This document shows positions 48,948-57,847 of a DNA stretch of 64,000 bases, piece by piece. A program made the position numbers and the translations under genes. This stretch comes from Synechococcus sp. 8F6 (GTDB taxonomy: Bacteria > Cyanobacteriota > Cyanobacteriia > PCC-6307 > Cyanobiaceae). Every line of letters starts with the position of its first letter. The first letter of the stretch is position 1. The notes beneath the pieces are model-generated. The model saw only the letters and a list, made by a program, of their open reading frames with translations, was not told the origin of the DNA and did not search any database. Location: NCBI RefSeq assembly GCF_002252665.1, contig NZ_NQKZ01000006.1, forward strand, positions 60,051 through 124,050. The letters run 5' to 3'.

Positions 48948-49595
48948 ATGGGTGAACTGGCCGTACGGGAGCTGCCACTGTTTCCCCTACCCGACGTGGT
49001 GCTCTTCCCCCAGGAAGTGCTGCCACTGCACATTTTTGAGCCCCGTTACCGCATGCTGCTGCGCACGGTGATGGCCGGTGACCAGCGTTTTGGGGTGGTG
49101 CGCTGGGATCCCCAGACCCAAACCATGGCCGAAGTGGGCTGCTGTGCTGAGATCCTGCACTGCCAAACCCAGGATGACGACCGCAGCAACATCGTGACCA
49201 TGGGTCAGCAGCGCTTTCGCGTGCTCGACATTGTGCGCGAGGCACCCTTTCGGGTGGGTCTGGTGAGCTGGATTGAAGATGACCCCGAAGCCGGCCCTGC
49301 CGAGCTGGATGAACTGGCTGGCATGGTCGGTCAGGCCCTGCGGGACGTGGTGGAGCTCACGGGCAAGCTGATCGGCAAACCCGCCAGCCTGCCCAACGAC
49401 CTGCCCGAACTGCCCCGGGAACTGTCCTTTTGGATCGGCGCCCACCTGGGTGGCCCCGTGGCCGACCACCAGCAGGCTCTCCTGGAAATCACCGACACCG
49501 GCGAGCGGTTGCGCCAGGAGTATGAGCTGCTCGATCAGACCCGCCGGCAATTGGCCGCCCGCACCGTGCTCAAGGACACGTTCCAGCCTCAGTAA
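48948..49595 (+). CDS. LON peptidase substrate-binding domain protein
   Basis: 215 residues. VRELPLFPLPDVVLFPQEVLPLHIFEPRYRMLLRTVM is the N-terminal Lon substrate-recognition domain. FGVVRW, GCCAEIL and IVTMGQQRFRVLDIVREAPFRVG follow. No ATPase or protease domain is present, so it acts alone or as an adaptor; the function is unproven. Such stand-alone proteins are common in cyanobacteria and plastids. Confidence 0.9.
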   Translation: MGELAVRELPLFPLPDVVLFPQEVLPLHIFEPRYRMLLRTVMAGDQRFGVVRWDPQTQTMAEVGCCAEILHCQTQDDDRSNIVTMGQQRFRVLDIVREAPFRVGLVSWIEDDPEAGPAELDELAGMVGQALRDVVELTGKLIGKPASLPNDLPELPRELSFWIGAHLGGPVADHQQALLEITDTGERLRQEYELLDQTRRQLAARTVLKDTFQPQ

Positions 49596-49633
49596 TCACA
49601 GCCCAAGTAATCCCAGCCCCAGTAAGCGGTTTC

Positions 49634-50614
49634 ATGACCCTCCTCAGCTGGCCCCTGGCCGCCACCATCGGGGCTGGAGCGCTCCTTGCCGCGGCCATCG
49701 CCGTGGCCACCCGCTTTTGGCTGCAGCGCAGGCGCCGCTATGAATCCAGCGCCAGCGTGGCCGACGCCTACGACCGCTGGACCAATGACCAGCTGCTGGA
49801 ACGCCTCTGGGGTGACCACATCCACCTGGGCCACTACCTCAACTCCGGGCGAGCCCCAAGCGGGCACCAGGACTTCCGCGCCGCGAAGGAGACCTTCGTG
49901 CATGAATTGGTGCGCTGGAGCGGCCTGGACCGGCTGCCCGCCGGGTCGACGGTGCTCGATGTGGGCTGCGGCATCGGCGGCAGCGCCCGCATCCTGGCCC
50001 GCGATTACGGCCTCAACGTGTTGGGCATCAGCATCAGCCCTGCCCAGATCGCCCGGGCCCAGGCGCTTACGCCAGCCGGCCTCAGCTGCCGCTTCGCGGT
50101 GATGGATGCCCTGGCCCTGGAGGTGGCCGACGCCAGCGTCGACGCGGTGTGGAGCGTGGAGGCCTGCCCCCACATGCCCGACAAGCAGCGCTACGCCGAT
50201 GAGCTGCTGCGGGTGGTCAAACCCGGCGGCCTCCTGGCCGTGGCCGACTGGAACCGGCGCGACCCCGCCGATGGCGCCATGACCCGCCGGGAGCGCTGGG
50301 TGATGCGCCAGTTGCTGGAGCAGTGGGCCCATCCCGAATTCGCCAGCATCCGCGGCCTCCGCCAGCACCTTGAACAGAGTCGCTACGCCGGCGGGATGGC
50401 TGTGGACACCGATGACTGGACCCGGGCCACCCTGCCCTCCTGGATCGACTCGATCGCCGAAGGGGTGCGGCGGCCTGGGGCCATCCTCGGGCTGGGGCCT
50501 GGAGCGGTGCTGCAGGGCCTGCGGGAAACCCCCACGATCCTGCTGATGCACTGGGCCTTTGCCACTGGGCTGATGCAGTTCGGCGTGTTCCGCGGCGTCA
50601 AGCCAGGTTGGTGA
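49634..50614 (+). CDS. SAM-dependent methyltransferase, likely MPBQ/MSBQ (quinone/tocopherol) type
   Basis: 326 residues. One N-terminal transmembrane segment (about 5-27) precedes a class I methyltransferase domain with motif I VLDVGCGIGGSARILA near residue 112. SVEACPHMPDKQRYADELLRVVKPGGLLAVADWNRRDP includes the post-motif strand. The N-terminal anchor, YDRWTNDQLLERLWGDHIHLGHY and CGIGGS resemble Synechocystis Sll0418-type 2-methyl-6-phytylbenzoquinol methyltransferase of plastoquinone/tocopherol synthesis. gamma-Tocopherol methyltransferase is the main alternative. Its end overlaps the convergent pheA by 17 bases. Confidence 0.75.
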   Translation: MTLLSWPLAATIGAGALLAAAIAVATRFWLQRRRRYESSASVADAYDRWTNDQLLERLWGDHIHLGHYLNSGRAPSGHQDFRAAKETFVHELVRWSGLDRLPAGSTVLDVGCGIGGSARILARDYGLNVLGISISPAQIARAQALTPAGLSCRFAVMDALALEVADASVDAVWSVEACPHMPDKQRYADELLRVVKPGGLLAVADWNRRDPADGAMTRRERWVMRQLLEQWAHPEFASIRGLRQHLEQSRYAGGMAVDTDDWTRATLPSWIDSIAEGVRRPGAILGLGPGAVLQGLRETPTILLMHWAFATGLMQFGVFRGVKPGW

Positions 50615-51425
50615 TCGGGTAAGCACCGAACAGGGCCAGGTGCTCACAAAGGGGGCCCAACTCGGCCAGGGCCGCCTCAAGGGGCGTGGAGCCCTCGGAC
50701 AGTTCCAGGTCGACGAAAAAGATGTATTCACCCATCTCCCGTTTCGACGGCCGCGATTCGATGCGGCTCATGTTCAGCCCGCGCTGGGCAAAACAGCCCA
50801 GTGCCTCGAGCAGGGCCCCGGGCTGGTTGGAGTGGAGCGAGAAGGCGAGGCTGGCCATGGGCCCCTCGGCGTCGCGCGCGCCCCGGCGCAGCAGCAGGAA
50901 GCGGGTGCAATTGCCGGCTACATCATTGATCGGGTAAGCCAGCTCCTGCAGCCCGTGCTCCGCAGCGGCCTGCCGTGAGGCCACCGCCGCCCGGAAGCGG
51001 CTGCCGGCCACCATGCGGGCGGCTTCGGCGGTGGAACTGGTGGGCAGCTGCAGGGCCTGGGGCAAGTGCTCCGAGAGCCACTGGCTGCACTGAGCAAGGG
51101 CCTGGGGGTGGGAGAGCACCTCACTGACCCCCTCAATCGGACCACTGCCCAGCAGGGCGTGGCGGATCGGCAGCACCAGGGCACGGGCCACCGTGAGATC
51201 CGGATGCTCCCAGAGCGCATCCAGACAGGCGGTCACGCCTCCCTCCACCGAGTTTTCCACCGGCACCACGGCGGCGTCACAACTGCCCTGGGCCAGGGCC
51301 TGCACCACGGCCCGAATCCCGAGTTGGGGCACCAGCTCAGGGTTGGCGATGCCCTCGAGCTCCGCCAATTGCCGGGTTGCCTGCTCGCCGTAGGTGCCGG
51401 CCGGGCCGAGGAAGGCAAAACGCAT
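50598..51425 (-). CDS. pheA: Prephenate dehydratase
   Basis: 275 residues. FAFLGPAGTYGEQAT start, PVENSVEGGVTACLD, the TRF motif in NCTRFLLL near residue 175, and a C-terminal ACT domain with GALLEALGCFAQRGLNMSRIESRPSK. It makes phenylpyruvate, with Phe feedback through ACT. No fused chorismate mutase, as expected for cyanobacteria. Confidence 0.94.
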   Translation of the reverse strand: MRFAFLGPAGTYGEQATRQLAELEGIANPELVPQLGIRAVVQALAQGSCDAAVVPVENSVEGGVTACLDALWEHPDLTVARALVLPIRHALLGSGPIEGVSEVLSHPQALAQCSQWLSEHLPQALQLPTSSTAEAARMVAGSRFRAAVASRQAAAEHGLQELAYPINDVAGNCTRFLLLRRGARDAEGPMASLAFSLHSNQPGALLEALGCFAQRGLNMSRIESRPSKREMGEYIFFVDLELSEGSTPLEAALAELGPLCEHLALFGAYPITNLA

Positions 51426-51465
51426 CGTTTCCAGAAACCGAGGAAAGCCCCCGACGGAGGGCCGA

Positions 51466-51471
51466 TAGGAT
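51466..51471 (+). promoter_or_regulatory. Candidate -10 for the DUF1997 gene
   Basis: TAGGAT, 23 bases before the ATG at 51495 and 40 bases upstream of the divergent pheA start. Confidence 0.4.
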
Positions 51472-51494
51472 CATGCCGCGCCGGCCCGCAGGCC

Positions 51495-52007
51495 ATGCCC
51501 CTGGCCTTCAGCGCCAGTCAGCAACTGCAACTTGACGTAAGCGTCCAGCCCGAACGGCTGGCCTCCTACCTGCAGGATCAGGACCGCGTCGTGAAGGCCC
51601 TACTCGACCCGAGCCAGCTCGAGCCCATCGGGCCCGGCCGCTACCGCTATACGGTCACCCAGCTGCAGGTGTTCCAACTGCAGATCCAGCCTTTGGTGGA
51701 CCTGCGCACCAGTCTGGAGCCAGGGCGGATCGTGCTGGAGGCCACCGATTGCGAACTGGAGGGGCTTGGGCTGGTGGACGATTTCCAGCTCACCCTGGGC
51801 TCCTGGCTGGCGGCGGGAGCCCGTGGATTGGAAGGCGAAGCCACGCTCGCGGTGGCGGTGAGCCAACCGCCCCTGTTGAAACTGATCCCAGCCAAGGTGC
51901 TGGAGGCCACGGGCCGTTCGCTGCTGGCGGGCATCCTGCTGGGCATCAAGGGCCGGGTGGGCCAGCAGCTGCTCAGCGACTTTCAGGACTGGTGCCAGGA
52001 GCACTGA
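51495..52007 (+). CDS. DUF1997 family protein
   Basis: 170 residues from [22 protein letters not shown]. The pattern [45 protein letters not shown] matches the DUF1997 family of cyanobacteria and plant plastids, which has a START/SRPBCC-like beta-rich look. Function unknown. An upstream open frame (from 51066) runs through pheA and is not used. Its end overlaps rnhB by 35 bases on the opposite strand. Confidence 0.8.
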   Translation: MPLAFSASQQLQLDVSVQPERLASYLQDQDRVVKALLDPSQLEPIGPGRYRYTVTQLQVFQLQIQPLVDLRTSLEPGRIVLEATDCELEGLGLVDDFQLTLGSWLAAGARGLEGEATLAVAVSQPPLLKLIPAKVLEATGRSLLAGILLGIKGRVGQQLLSDFQDWCQEH

Positions 52008-52662
52008 GCGTCAGCCGACCCAGAAAGCTGAGGCGGTGCAGCGGGGTGGGTCCCCATTGCGCCAGCGCCGCAAGGTGCTGGGCCGTGCCATAGCCGGCAT
52101 GGCGCTCCAGTCCGTAGCCGGGGTAGCGCTGAGCCAGGGCGGTGATCAGGCTGTCGCGGGCCTGCTTGGCCAGCACGCTGGCCGCCGCAATCGCCAAGCA
52201 GTGGCTGTCGCCGCGCACCAGGGTGGTTTGCTCGCCGCGCCAGCCCCGCAGGGGCAACACCCCATCGACGATCACCAATGCGGGCGAGCGGGGCAGCTTC
52301 TGCAGGGCACGGTGCATGGCCCGCTCAGTCGCCAGCCGGATGCCATGGCGATCGATCTCCGCCGCCGACGCCTGGCCAAGGGCCCAAGCCGCCGCCCACT
52401 GCTCGATGGCCGGCACCATCGCCGCACGGCGACGGGCGGTGAGTTTCTTGCTGTCGGTGAGGCCCAGCTCGCCCAAGGGGGCCAGGGCGGCAGCGGGAAG
52501 GACCACGGCAGCGGCAAAAACCGGGCCAAACAGGCAACCACGTCCCACCTCATCCACCCCAGCACAGGCGGCCGGATCCCGGCCTTGCCAGGGATCCGGC
52601 AAGGCCAACTCAGCTGGAGGCCGAGGAGCGGCGGCGGCGGCGGCGGGGTTCCCCGGAGTCAT
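51973..52662 (-). CDS. rnhB: Ribonuclease HII
   Basis: About 229 residues from ATG 52662; the frame opens further upstream inside rne. Catalytic D-E in [26 protein letters not shown], and [19 protein letters not shown]. It removes ribonucleotides from RNA/DNA hybrids. The start lies 53 bases inside the rne 3' end, in another frame; a TTG nearer the conserved core is possible. Confidence 0.92.
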   Translation of the reverse strand: MTPGNPAAAAAAPRPPAELALPDPWQGRDPAACAGVDEVGRGCLFGPVFAAAVVLPAAALAPLGELGLTDSKKLTARRRAAMVPAIEQWAAAWALGQASAAEIDRHGIRLATERAMHRALQKLPRSPALVIVDGVLPLRGWRGEQTTLVRGDSHCLAIAAASVLAKQARDSLITALAQRYPGYGLERHAGYGTAQHLAALAQWGPTPLHRLSFLGRLTLSAPGTSPESR

Positions 52663-54658
52663 CCAGCTCTGGCTCCACAACCGCAACGGCAGTGGAGGTG
52701 GCCCCGGTCTTGGCGATCGTCTTGGCAGCTGAGGCTGCCACCGAACTGCGGGTGCGTCCGCGGCGGGCCGGCACCTCCACCTCCGGAGGGGCAATGCTGG
52801 TGGTGCTGGGCACCGACACCGTTACCACCGTTTCCGGTTCGCTGAGTTCAGGCAGGGGCGTGATCTCGACCGGAGCTGGAGGAGCCGCTGCCGAGCTGCT
52901 CAGCTGCTGACCCGTGCCGTTGGATGGGGCTTCACCTGCCTGGAAGTCGGACGTCGCGGAGCCACCGCCCCGACCACCCCGCCCCCGCCGGCGACGGGAA
53001 CCACTCGCCGCCAACTGCTGACGGGCTTCCTCGAGCACCGCGTCCGCATCGACGCCGGGACGCACCACCCGCACCACGACGTTGTCGCCGGCGGGGGGCT
53101 GCTCCAGCAGCAGGGCGGGGTTGAGGCCCATCCAGCCAAACACCAATTCCTGGTCGGCATCCATCGGCACGGCCACCAGCTCGTGGTCGAAGCGGCGCGG
53201 TGCTGGCTCCGTGCTGGCAGCGGCACTGGCCCGTGGGACCTCAACGACAACGGGGGTCTCGAAGCCATCCGGCGCGCTAGTGGCTTCCGGCAATTCGGCG
53301 CCACCACGGCCGCCACGACCACCGCGGCGGCGGCGGCCAGAACCGGCCTCGGGGGTGCCAGGGCTGAGCACCTCAGCCCGGGCCGATGCCGCTGAGCGCA
53401 CCAGGCCGGTGAGGGTCGCCAGGGGCTGGAGGGTGTCCTTGCCGGGCAACACGGCCACATGGCCCAAGCCACCGCAGCTGGGGCAAGCACGCCCGAACAG
53501 CTCGTAGATGTTCTGGCCCTGGCGCTTGCGGGTGAGCTCCACCAGACCGAGCTCGGTGAGCTGGGCGATCTGCGGCCGGGCGGCGTCATCGCGCACGGCC
53601 TGGGTGAAGTGCTCCAGCAGCTGCAGCTGATCGCGGCGCGACTCCATATCGATGAAGTCGATGATCACCACGCCGCCAATGTTGCGGAGCTTGAGCTGGC
53701 GGGCGATCTCCACGGCCGCCTCACAGTTGGTCCAGAGCACCGTCTCGCGGGAATTGGCGGAGCGGGTGAACGACCCGGAGTTGACGTCGATGACGGTGAG
53801 CGCCTCGGTGGGCTCGATGATCACGTAGCCGCCGGACGGCAGATCCACCCGCGGCTTGAGGGCATCACGAATGGCGGCGTTGACCTTGAAATGCTCGAGG
53901 ATCTCCGACGACTCGGTGTGGGCCTCCACCAGCACGTTGGTGTGGTCGGAGCCCAGGAAGGCATTGGCCCGAGCAACCGCTTCGGGGGTGTCGACCACGA
54001 CCCGCACCAACTCCGGGCTGTAGAGATCGCGCAGCACGCGATGCACGAAGTCTTCGTCGCGGTTGAGCAGCACCGGTGGGTTGGCACTCTCGGCAGCGGT
54101 CTGGATGCCCTCCCACTGGCGCAGCAGGGTTTCGAGGTCGTCGATCAGCAGCTCTTCACTGACCCCCTCGGCTTCGGTGCGGATCAACAGACCCGCCCCG
54201 GGCGGCTTGATCAGCACCCCGAGGGCCCGCAGACGGTTGCGTTCGTTTTCGCCGTTGATCCGGCGGGAGATGTTGACGCCCTGGCCCTGGGGCTGCAGCA
54301 CCAGAAAACGCCCGGGCAGGGCGAGGTTGCCGGTGAGCCGGGGGCCCTTGGTACCCGTGGGCTCCTTCATCACCTGCACGAGCACCTTCTGGCGGGGCTC
54401 CAGCAGCTCGGTGATGCCAGCGGCACCCTTGCGCAGCCGCAAGGGGCCTAAATCGGTGACATGAATAAAACCATTTTTCTCGCTTTCGCCGATGTTGACG
54501 AAGGCAGCATCGATACCCGGCAACACGTTTTCAACGGTGCCGAGGTACACATCTCCGATCTGATAGCGGCCCTGGGCCACCACCAGTTCATCAACACGTT
54601 CGTCGTTGAGAACCGCGGCGATCCGCAGTTGCTCGGCAATGACGATCTGCTGGGGCAT
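52610..54658 (-). CDS. rne: Ribonuclease E/G
   Basis: 682 residues. S1-like domain ([27 protein letters not shown]), DNase I-like catalytic core with VIDVNSGSF and [13 protein letters not shown] carrying the metal-binding aspartates, and zinc-link CPSCGGLG near residue 395. The noncatalytic tail has [12 protein letters not shown] segments and an Ala/Pro-rich stretch. It ends with six arginines and SSASS, matching the C-terminal peptide that recruits PNPase in cyanobacterial RNase E. Main mRNA-decay endonuclease, followed by overlapping rnhB and preceded by a 424-base leader region. Confidence 0.95.
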   Translation of the reverse strand: MPQQIVIAEQLRIAAVLNDERVDELVVAQGRYQIGDVYLGTVENVLPGIDAAFVNIGESEKNGFIHVTDLGPLRLRKGAAGITELLEPRQKVLVQVMKEPTGTKGPRLTGNLALPGRFLVLQPQGQGVNISRRINGENERNRLRALGVLIKPPGAGLLIRTEAEGVSEELLIDDLETLLRQWEGIQTAAESANPPVLLNRDEDFVHRVLRDLYSPELVRVVVDTPEAVARANAFLGSDHTNVLVEAHTESSEILEHFKVNAAIRDALKPRVDLPSGGYVIIEPTEALTVIDVNSGSFTRSANSRETVLWTNCEAAVEIARQLKLRNIGGVVIIDFIDMESRRDQLQLLEHFTQAVRDDAARPQIAQLTELGLVELTRKRQGQNIYELFGRACPSCGGLGHVAVLPGKDTLQPLATLTGLVRSAASARAEVLSPGTPEAGSGRRRRGGRGGRGGAELPEATSAPDGFETPVVVEVPRASAAASTEPAPRRFDHELVAVPMDADQELVFGWMGLNPALLLEQPPAGDNVVVRVVRPGVDADAVLEEARQQLAASGSRRRRGRGGRGGGSATSDFQAGEAPSNGTGQQLSSSAAAPPAPVEITPLPELSEPETVVTVSVPSTTSIAPPEVEVPARRGRTRSSVAASAAKTIAKTGATSTAVAVVEPELDDSGEPRRRRRRSSASS

Positions 54659-55082
54659 AGGGAAAGGGAAAGGGCCCGATGGGCCCGACCAGGGGGGAAA
54701 GCAGTGAAAGGATCTGGCTGAAGCAGATCTGAGGCTGGACGAGGCGGAACCGGATAGGGCTCAGCCGATCCCGGATGAAGCAATGCGGATAAAAAATGCA
54801 GTAGGGCTGTGATCAGCCCTTCAAATCAAGCGGCCTGAACTGAAATGGCCTGAAGCAACCGAGATGTCGGAGGAACCGGACAGCCCGGGGGCGTTGCTGC
54901 GAAAATGCTGTTCTGAATCAGCCGCGCATCAACTGCCGCGGAACAACTTTCAGGAGAGGAACTTCTTGAAAGCGGTGGGGCGAAGACTGGGGCAGGGTTG
55001 CCCGGGGGCGGTGAAACCAGCGAACCTGGCTACCGGCAGCAGTTGGCATCCGAGAAACGTCGGATTCAACGAGCTATTCGCC
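54659..55082. other. rne leader / intergenic region with hairpins
   Basis: 424 bases without a convincing gene. On the minus strand toward rne, AGGGCTG-ATCA-CAGCCCT (54820-54803) is followed 6 bases later by T6 (54796-54791), a terminator-like or RNase E-target-like arrangement. Further hairpins are GATCTG/CAGATC (54711-54729) and GGGCCC-ATC-GGGCCC (54672-54686), the last only 13 bases before the rne ATG. The leader end is pyrimidine-rich with no Shine-Dalgarno. Confidence 0.5.
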
Positions 55083-57743
55083 TTAAGACGAAATTAGCAC
55101 GGGCTTCAGGAGCAAGGCCTGGCGGCGCAGGGCTGTCAGGGTCAGGGATTGGCCCAGGCGCTCAGCGATCCAGTGCTGCACCTGCTCGGGCCGCAGACTG
55201 CGGCCCGAGGCATCGATCGCCGCCCGCAAGCTGCACCGTTGAGCGCCGTCTATTGCTGACGTCATTTGCAGCTCCAACAGAAAGGGACGGCAGTCCCGGC
55301 TGCGGGGGCGGCCTTTTTTATCCGTGTCGTGCCAGATCAAGCTCTCGGCAGCCAGCAGCGTGGCGCGCGCCTGCTGCCACTGCTCCGGCGTTACGCCCTC
55401 TCCCGCCTCGGGCTGGAGCACGAAGCTCCACTGGGCGGCCTCCAGCTCCTGGGACAAGCTCACCCCAAACACAGGGACCCGGGCCGCCGAGAGCAGCTGG
55501 AATTCGGAGGGAAGCTGCGGTTGCAGCTGCTCCCGCACCACTGCGGGATCCACCGCTTGCGTGAACTCCAGGTCGAGCCACTCCCCATCCCCCTCCACCC
55601 CCAGGGGCAATGGCAGGGCCAACTGCAGACGCGGCAGGGGATGGAAGCCACCGGTGAAGCTCACCGGCAACCCCGAACGGCGCAGGGCCCGCTCCAGCAT
55701 CCGCAGGGTGTCGAGGTGGCTAATCAGGGCTAGGGAGCCGGTTTTGGTGAAACCGATCCGCAGCCGGTCCACCCGCTCGCTGGCCGGGGCGCGCTGGGGC
55801 AGCGCGACCGGAATCGCCGGCGGCGGAATCACCACGTTGTGGCCAAGCTCCGGACCACACACGCCGCAACTGCTGCATCCCTCGAAAGAACAGTCGGGCA
55901 GCACCGCCGCGGCCAGGGCCCGCTGCAGATCTTCGGCCAGCCAGCGCTTGTCGAGGCCGGAATCGATGTGGTCCCACGGCAGGCTCTGGCGGCAGAAGGC
56001 CTCCAGATCCGCCGTCTCCATCGCCTCAGCCGCACTCCAGGCGCCGAGCTCCAGCTGGCGGTAGCGGCCACCCAGGCCGGCAGCCTCGATCGCGCCGGTC
56101 CAGGCGGCGTAGCTGCGCTCGGCCGATTCAAACCAGGCATCCAGCCCCGCCCCAGCCCGCCAGGCCGCCTCAATCACCGCGGCGAGGCGCCGGTCGCCGC
56201 GACCCACAAAATCTTCCACCGCCGAAAGGCGCACATCAGTGAAGTTGGTTTTGAGGCCGCGCAGCTGACGCAGGGCCCGGCGCAACAACTCCTGACGGCG
56301 CCGAAACTCCTCGGTGCTGACGCTGTGCCACTGGAACGGCGTGTGGGGCTTGGGCGTGAAATTGCTGATCGTCAGATTGAGCTCCAGCCTGCCCAGATCC
56401 GCGCATTGCCGCTGCAGGGCCTGACAGGTGTCGGCGATGCCGAGCACGTCGGCGTCGGTTTCCCCCGGCAGGCCGATCATGAAATAGAGCTTGACCTTGC
56501 GGTAGCCGTTCTCCATGGCCGTGCGAATGCCGGCCAGCAGCTCGGCATCGGTGAGCCCCTTGTTGACGATGTCGCGCAAGCGCTGGCTGCCGGCCTCCGG
56601 CGCAAAGGTGAGCCCGCCCTTGCGCGCCCCACCAATGATGTGGGCGATGTTGGCGTCGAAGCGATCCACTCGCTGGCTGGGCAGGGTGAGGCTCACGTTC
56701 TTGTCGGCTAGCCGGTTGCGCAGCTCGACGCCCACCGCCGGCAGGGCCAGGTAGTCGGAGCAGCTCAGCGACAGCAGCGAGAAGTCGCTGTAGCCGGTGC
56801 GGCGCATGCCCTCGTCCACCGCTTCCACCACCGCCTCGGGCTCCACGTCGCGGGCGGGGCGGGTGAGCATGCCGGGCTGGCAGAAGCGGCAACCGCGGGT
56901 GCAACCGCGGCGGATCTCCACCGTGAGCCGGTCGTGCACGGTTTCGATGTGGGGCACCAGGCCCATGGCGTAGTGGGGCATGGGCGTGGCGGTGCGCCGC
57001 TGCACCCGAGCCGGGGCGCCTGGTTCGAGCGGCTCGAGGCTCACCCCATCGGGCCCGGGGCCGTAGAGGCTGGGCACGTAGACCCCCGGCACCTGGGCCA
57101 GATCCCGCAGCAGCGCTCGGCGGCCCAGACCGGCAGCCCGGGCTTCAGCCACCACCAGGCCGATCTCCGGCAGCAGCTCCTCACCGTCGCCAAGAGCCAC
57201 AAAGTCGAAGAAGGCGGCGAAGGGCTCGGGGTTGCTGGTGGCGGTGGGCCCGCCGGCAAAGATCAGCGGTGGCGCATGCGGATGAGCCAGGGGCAGGTCG
57301 CCGCGGGCGTCCGCCCGGATGGGGATGCCGGCGAGCTCCAGCATCTCCAGGATGTTGGTGCCGCCCAGCTCGTAGCTGAGCGAGAAGCCGAGGATGTCGA
57401 AGGCCGCCAAAGGCCGGCGGCTCTCCACTGCAAACAGGGGCGCGCCGCGTTCGCGCAGGCGGGCGGCCAGATCCGGCGCCGGCAGGTAGCTGCGATCGCA
57501 CAGCTGGCCGGGAACGGCATTGAGGATCGAATAGAGAATGATGTGGCCGCTGTTGCTGGCACCCACCTCGTAGACCTCGGGGTAGGTGAGCGCCCAGCGC
57601 ACCCCGGCTGAGGGCCAGTCGGCCTCCCAATCACGGGGTTGCACCCCCAGCTCATTGCCTAGGTAGCGAGCCGGCTTGCTGATGCCCAGGTCGACCAGAG
57701 CGGCGAAATCGACGGGTGCGTCGACGGGAACGGCGACGGTCAC
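55083..57743 (-). CDS. Two-module B12-binding-type radical SAM protein with C-terminal DUF2344
   Basis: About 886 residues from GTG 57743; the frame stays open to 57848, touching dapL. Residues ~35-250 hold a cobalamin-binding-like domain (ALTYPEVYEVGASNSGHIILY, LGFSLSYELGGTNILEML, FAGGPTATSNPEPF). The radical SAM cluster is RRGCTRGCRFCQPG (CX3CX2C), then FAPEAGSQRLRDIVNKGL and KVKLYFMIGLPGETD. After a CSSCGVCG cysteine cluster, the last ~220 residues (RLRIGFTKTGSLALISHLDTLRMLERALRRSGLP) match DUF2344. Such proteins often neighbour rne/rng genes. The reaction is unknown to me. Confidence 0.85.
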   Translation of the reverse strand: MTVAVPVDAPVDFAALVDLGISKPARYLGNELGVQPRDWEADWPSAGVRWALTYPEVYEVGASNSGHIILYSILNAVPGQLCDRSYLPAPDLAARLRERGAPLFAVESRRPLAAFDILGFSLSYELGGTNILEMLELAGIPIRADARGDLPLAHPHAPPLIFAGGPTATSNPEPFAAFFDFVALGDGEELLPEIGLVVAEARAAGLGRRALLRDLAQVPGVYVPSLYGPGPDGVSLEPLEPGAPARVQRRTATPMPHYAMGLVPHIETVHDRLTVEIRRGCTRGCRFCQPGMLTRPARDVEPEAVVEAVDEGMRRTGYSDFSLLSLSCSDYLALPAVGVELRNRLADKNVSLTLPSQRVDRFDANIAHIIGGARKGGLTFAPEAGSQRLRDIVNKGLTDAELLAGIRTAMENGYRKVKLYFMIGLPGETDADVLGIADTCQALQRQCADLGRLELNLTISNFTPKPHTPFQWHSVSTEEFRRRQELLRRALRQLRGLKTNFTDVRLSAVEDFVGRGDRRLAAVIEAAWRAGAGLDAWFESAERSYAAWTGAIEAAGLGGRYRQLELGAWSAAEAMETADLEAFCRQSLPWDHIDSGLDKRWLAEDLQRALAAAVLPDCSFEGCSSCGVCGPELGHNVVIPPPAIPVALPQRAPASERVDRLRIGFTKTGSLALISHLDTLRMLERALRRSGLPVSFTGGFHPLPRLQLALPLPLGVEGDGEWLDLEFTQAVDPAVVREQLQPQLPSEFQLLSAARVPVFGVSLSQELEAAQWSFVLQPEAGEGVTPEQWQQARATLLAAESLIWHDTDKKGRPRSRDCRPFLLELQMTSAIDGAQRCSLRAAIDASGRSLRPEQVQHWIAERLGQSLTLTALRRQALLLKPVLISS

Positions 57744-57794
57744 GGGCGCTGGCGGCTGGGGTGCAGCCTTGATCGTATGGAGGCCACCGCCGCA

Positions 57795-57800
57795 TAGGAC
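57795..57800 (+). promoter_or_regulatory. Candidate -10 for dapL
   Basis: TAGGAC, 47 bases before the dapL ATG, resembles the TAGGAT elements elsewhere but lacks the final T. Confidence 0.25.
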
Positions 57801-57847
57801 AATCGCCCCAACGTTCAACGGGCCCGGCGGCGGCCCACACCGCAGCA

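Noticed and set aside
54864..55097. 77-codon plus-strand frame in the rne leader region
   Set aside because: No recognisable domain, runs into the radical SAM gene end, and hairpin structure on the other strand explains the region better.
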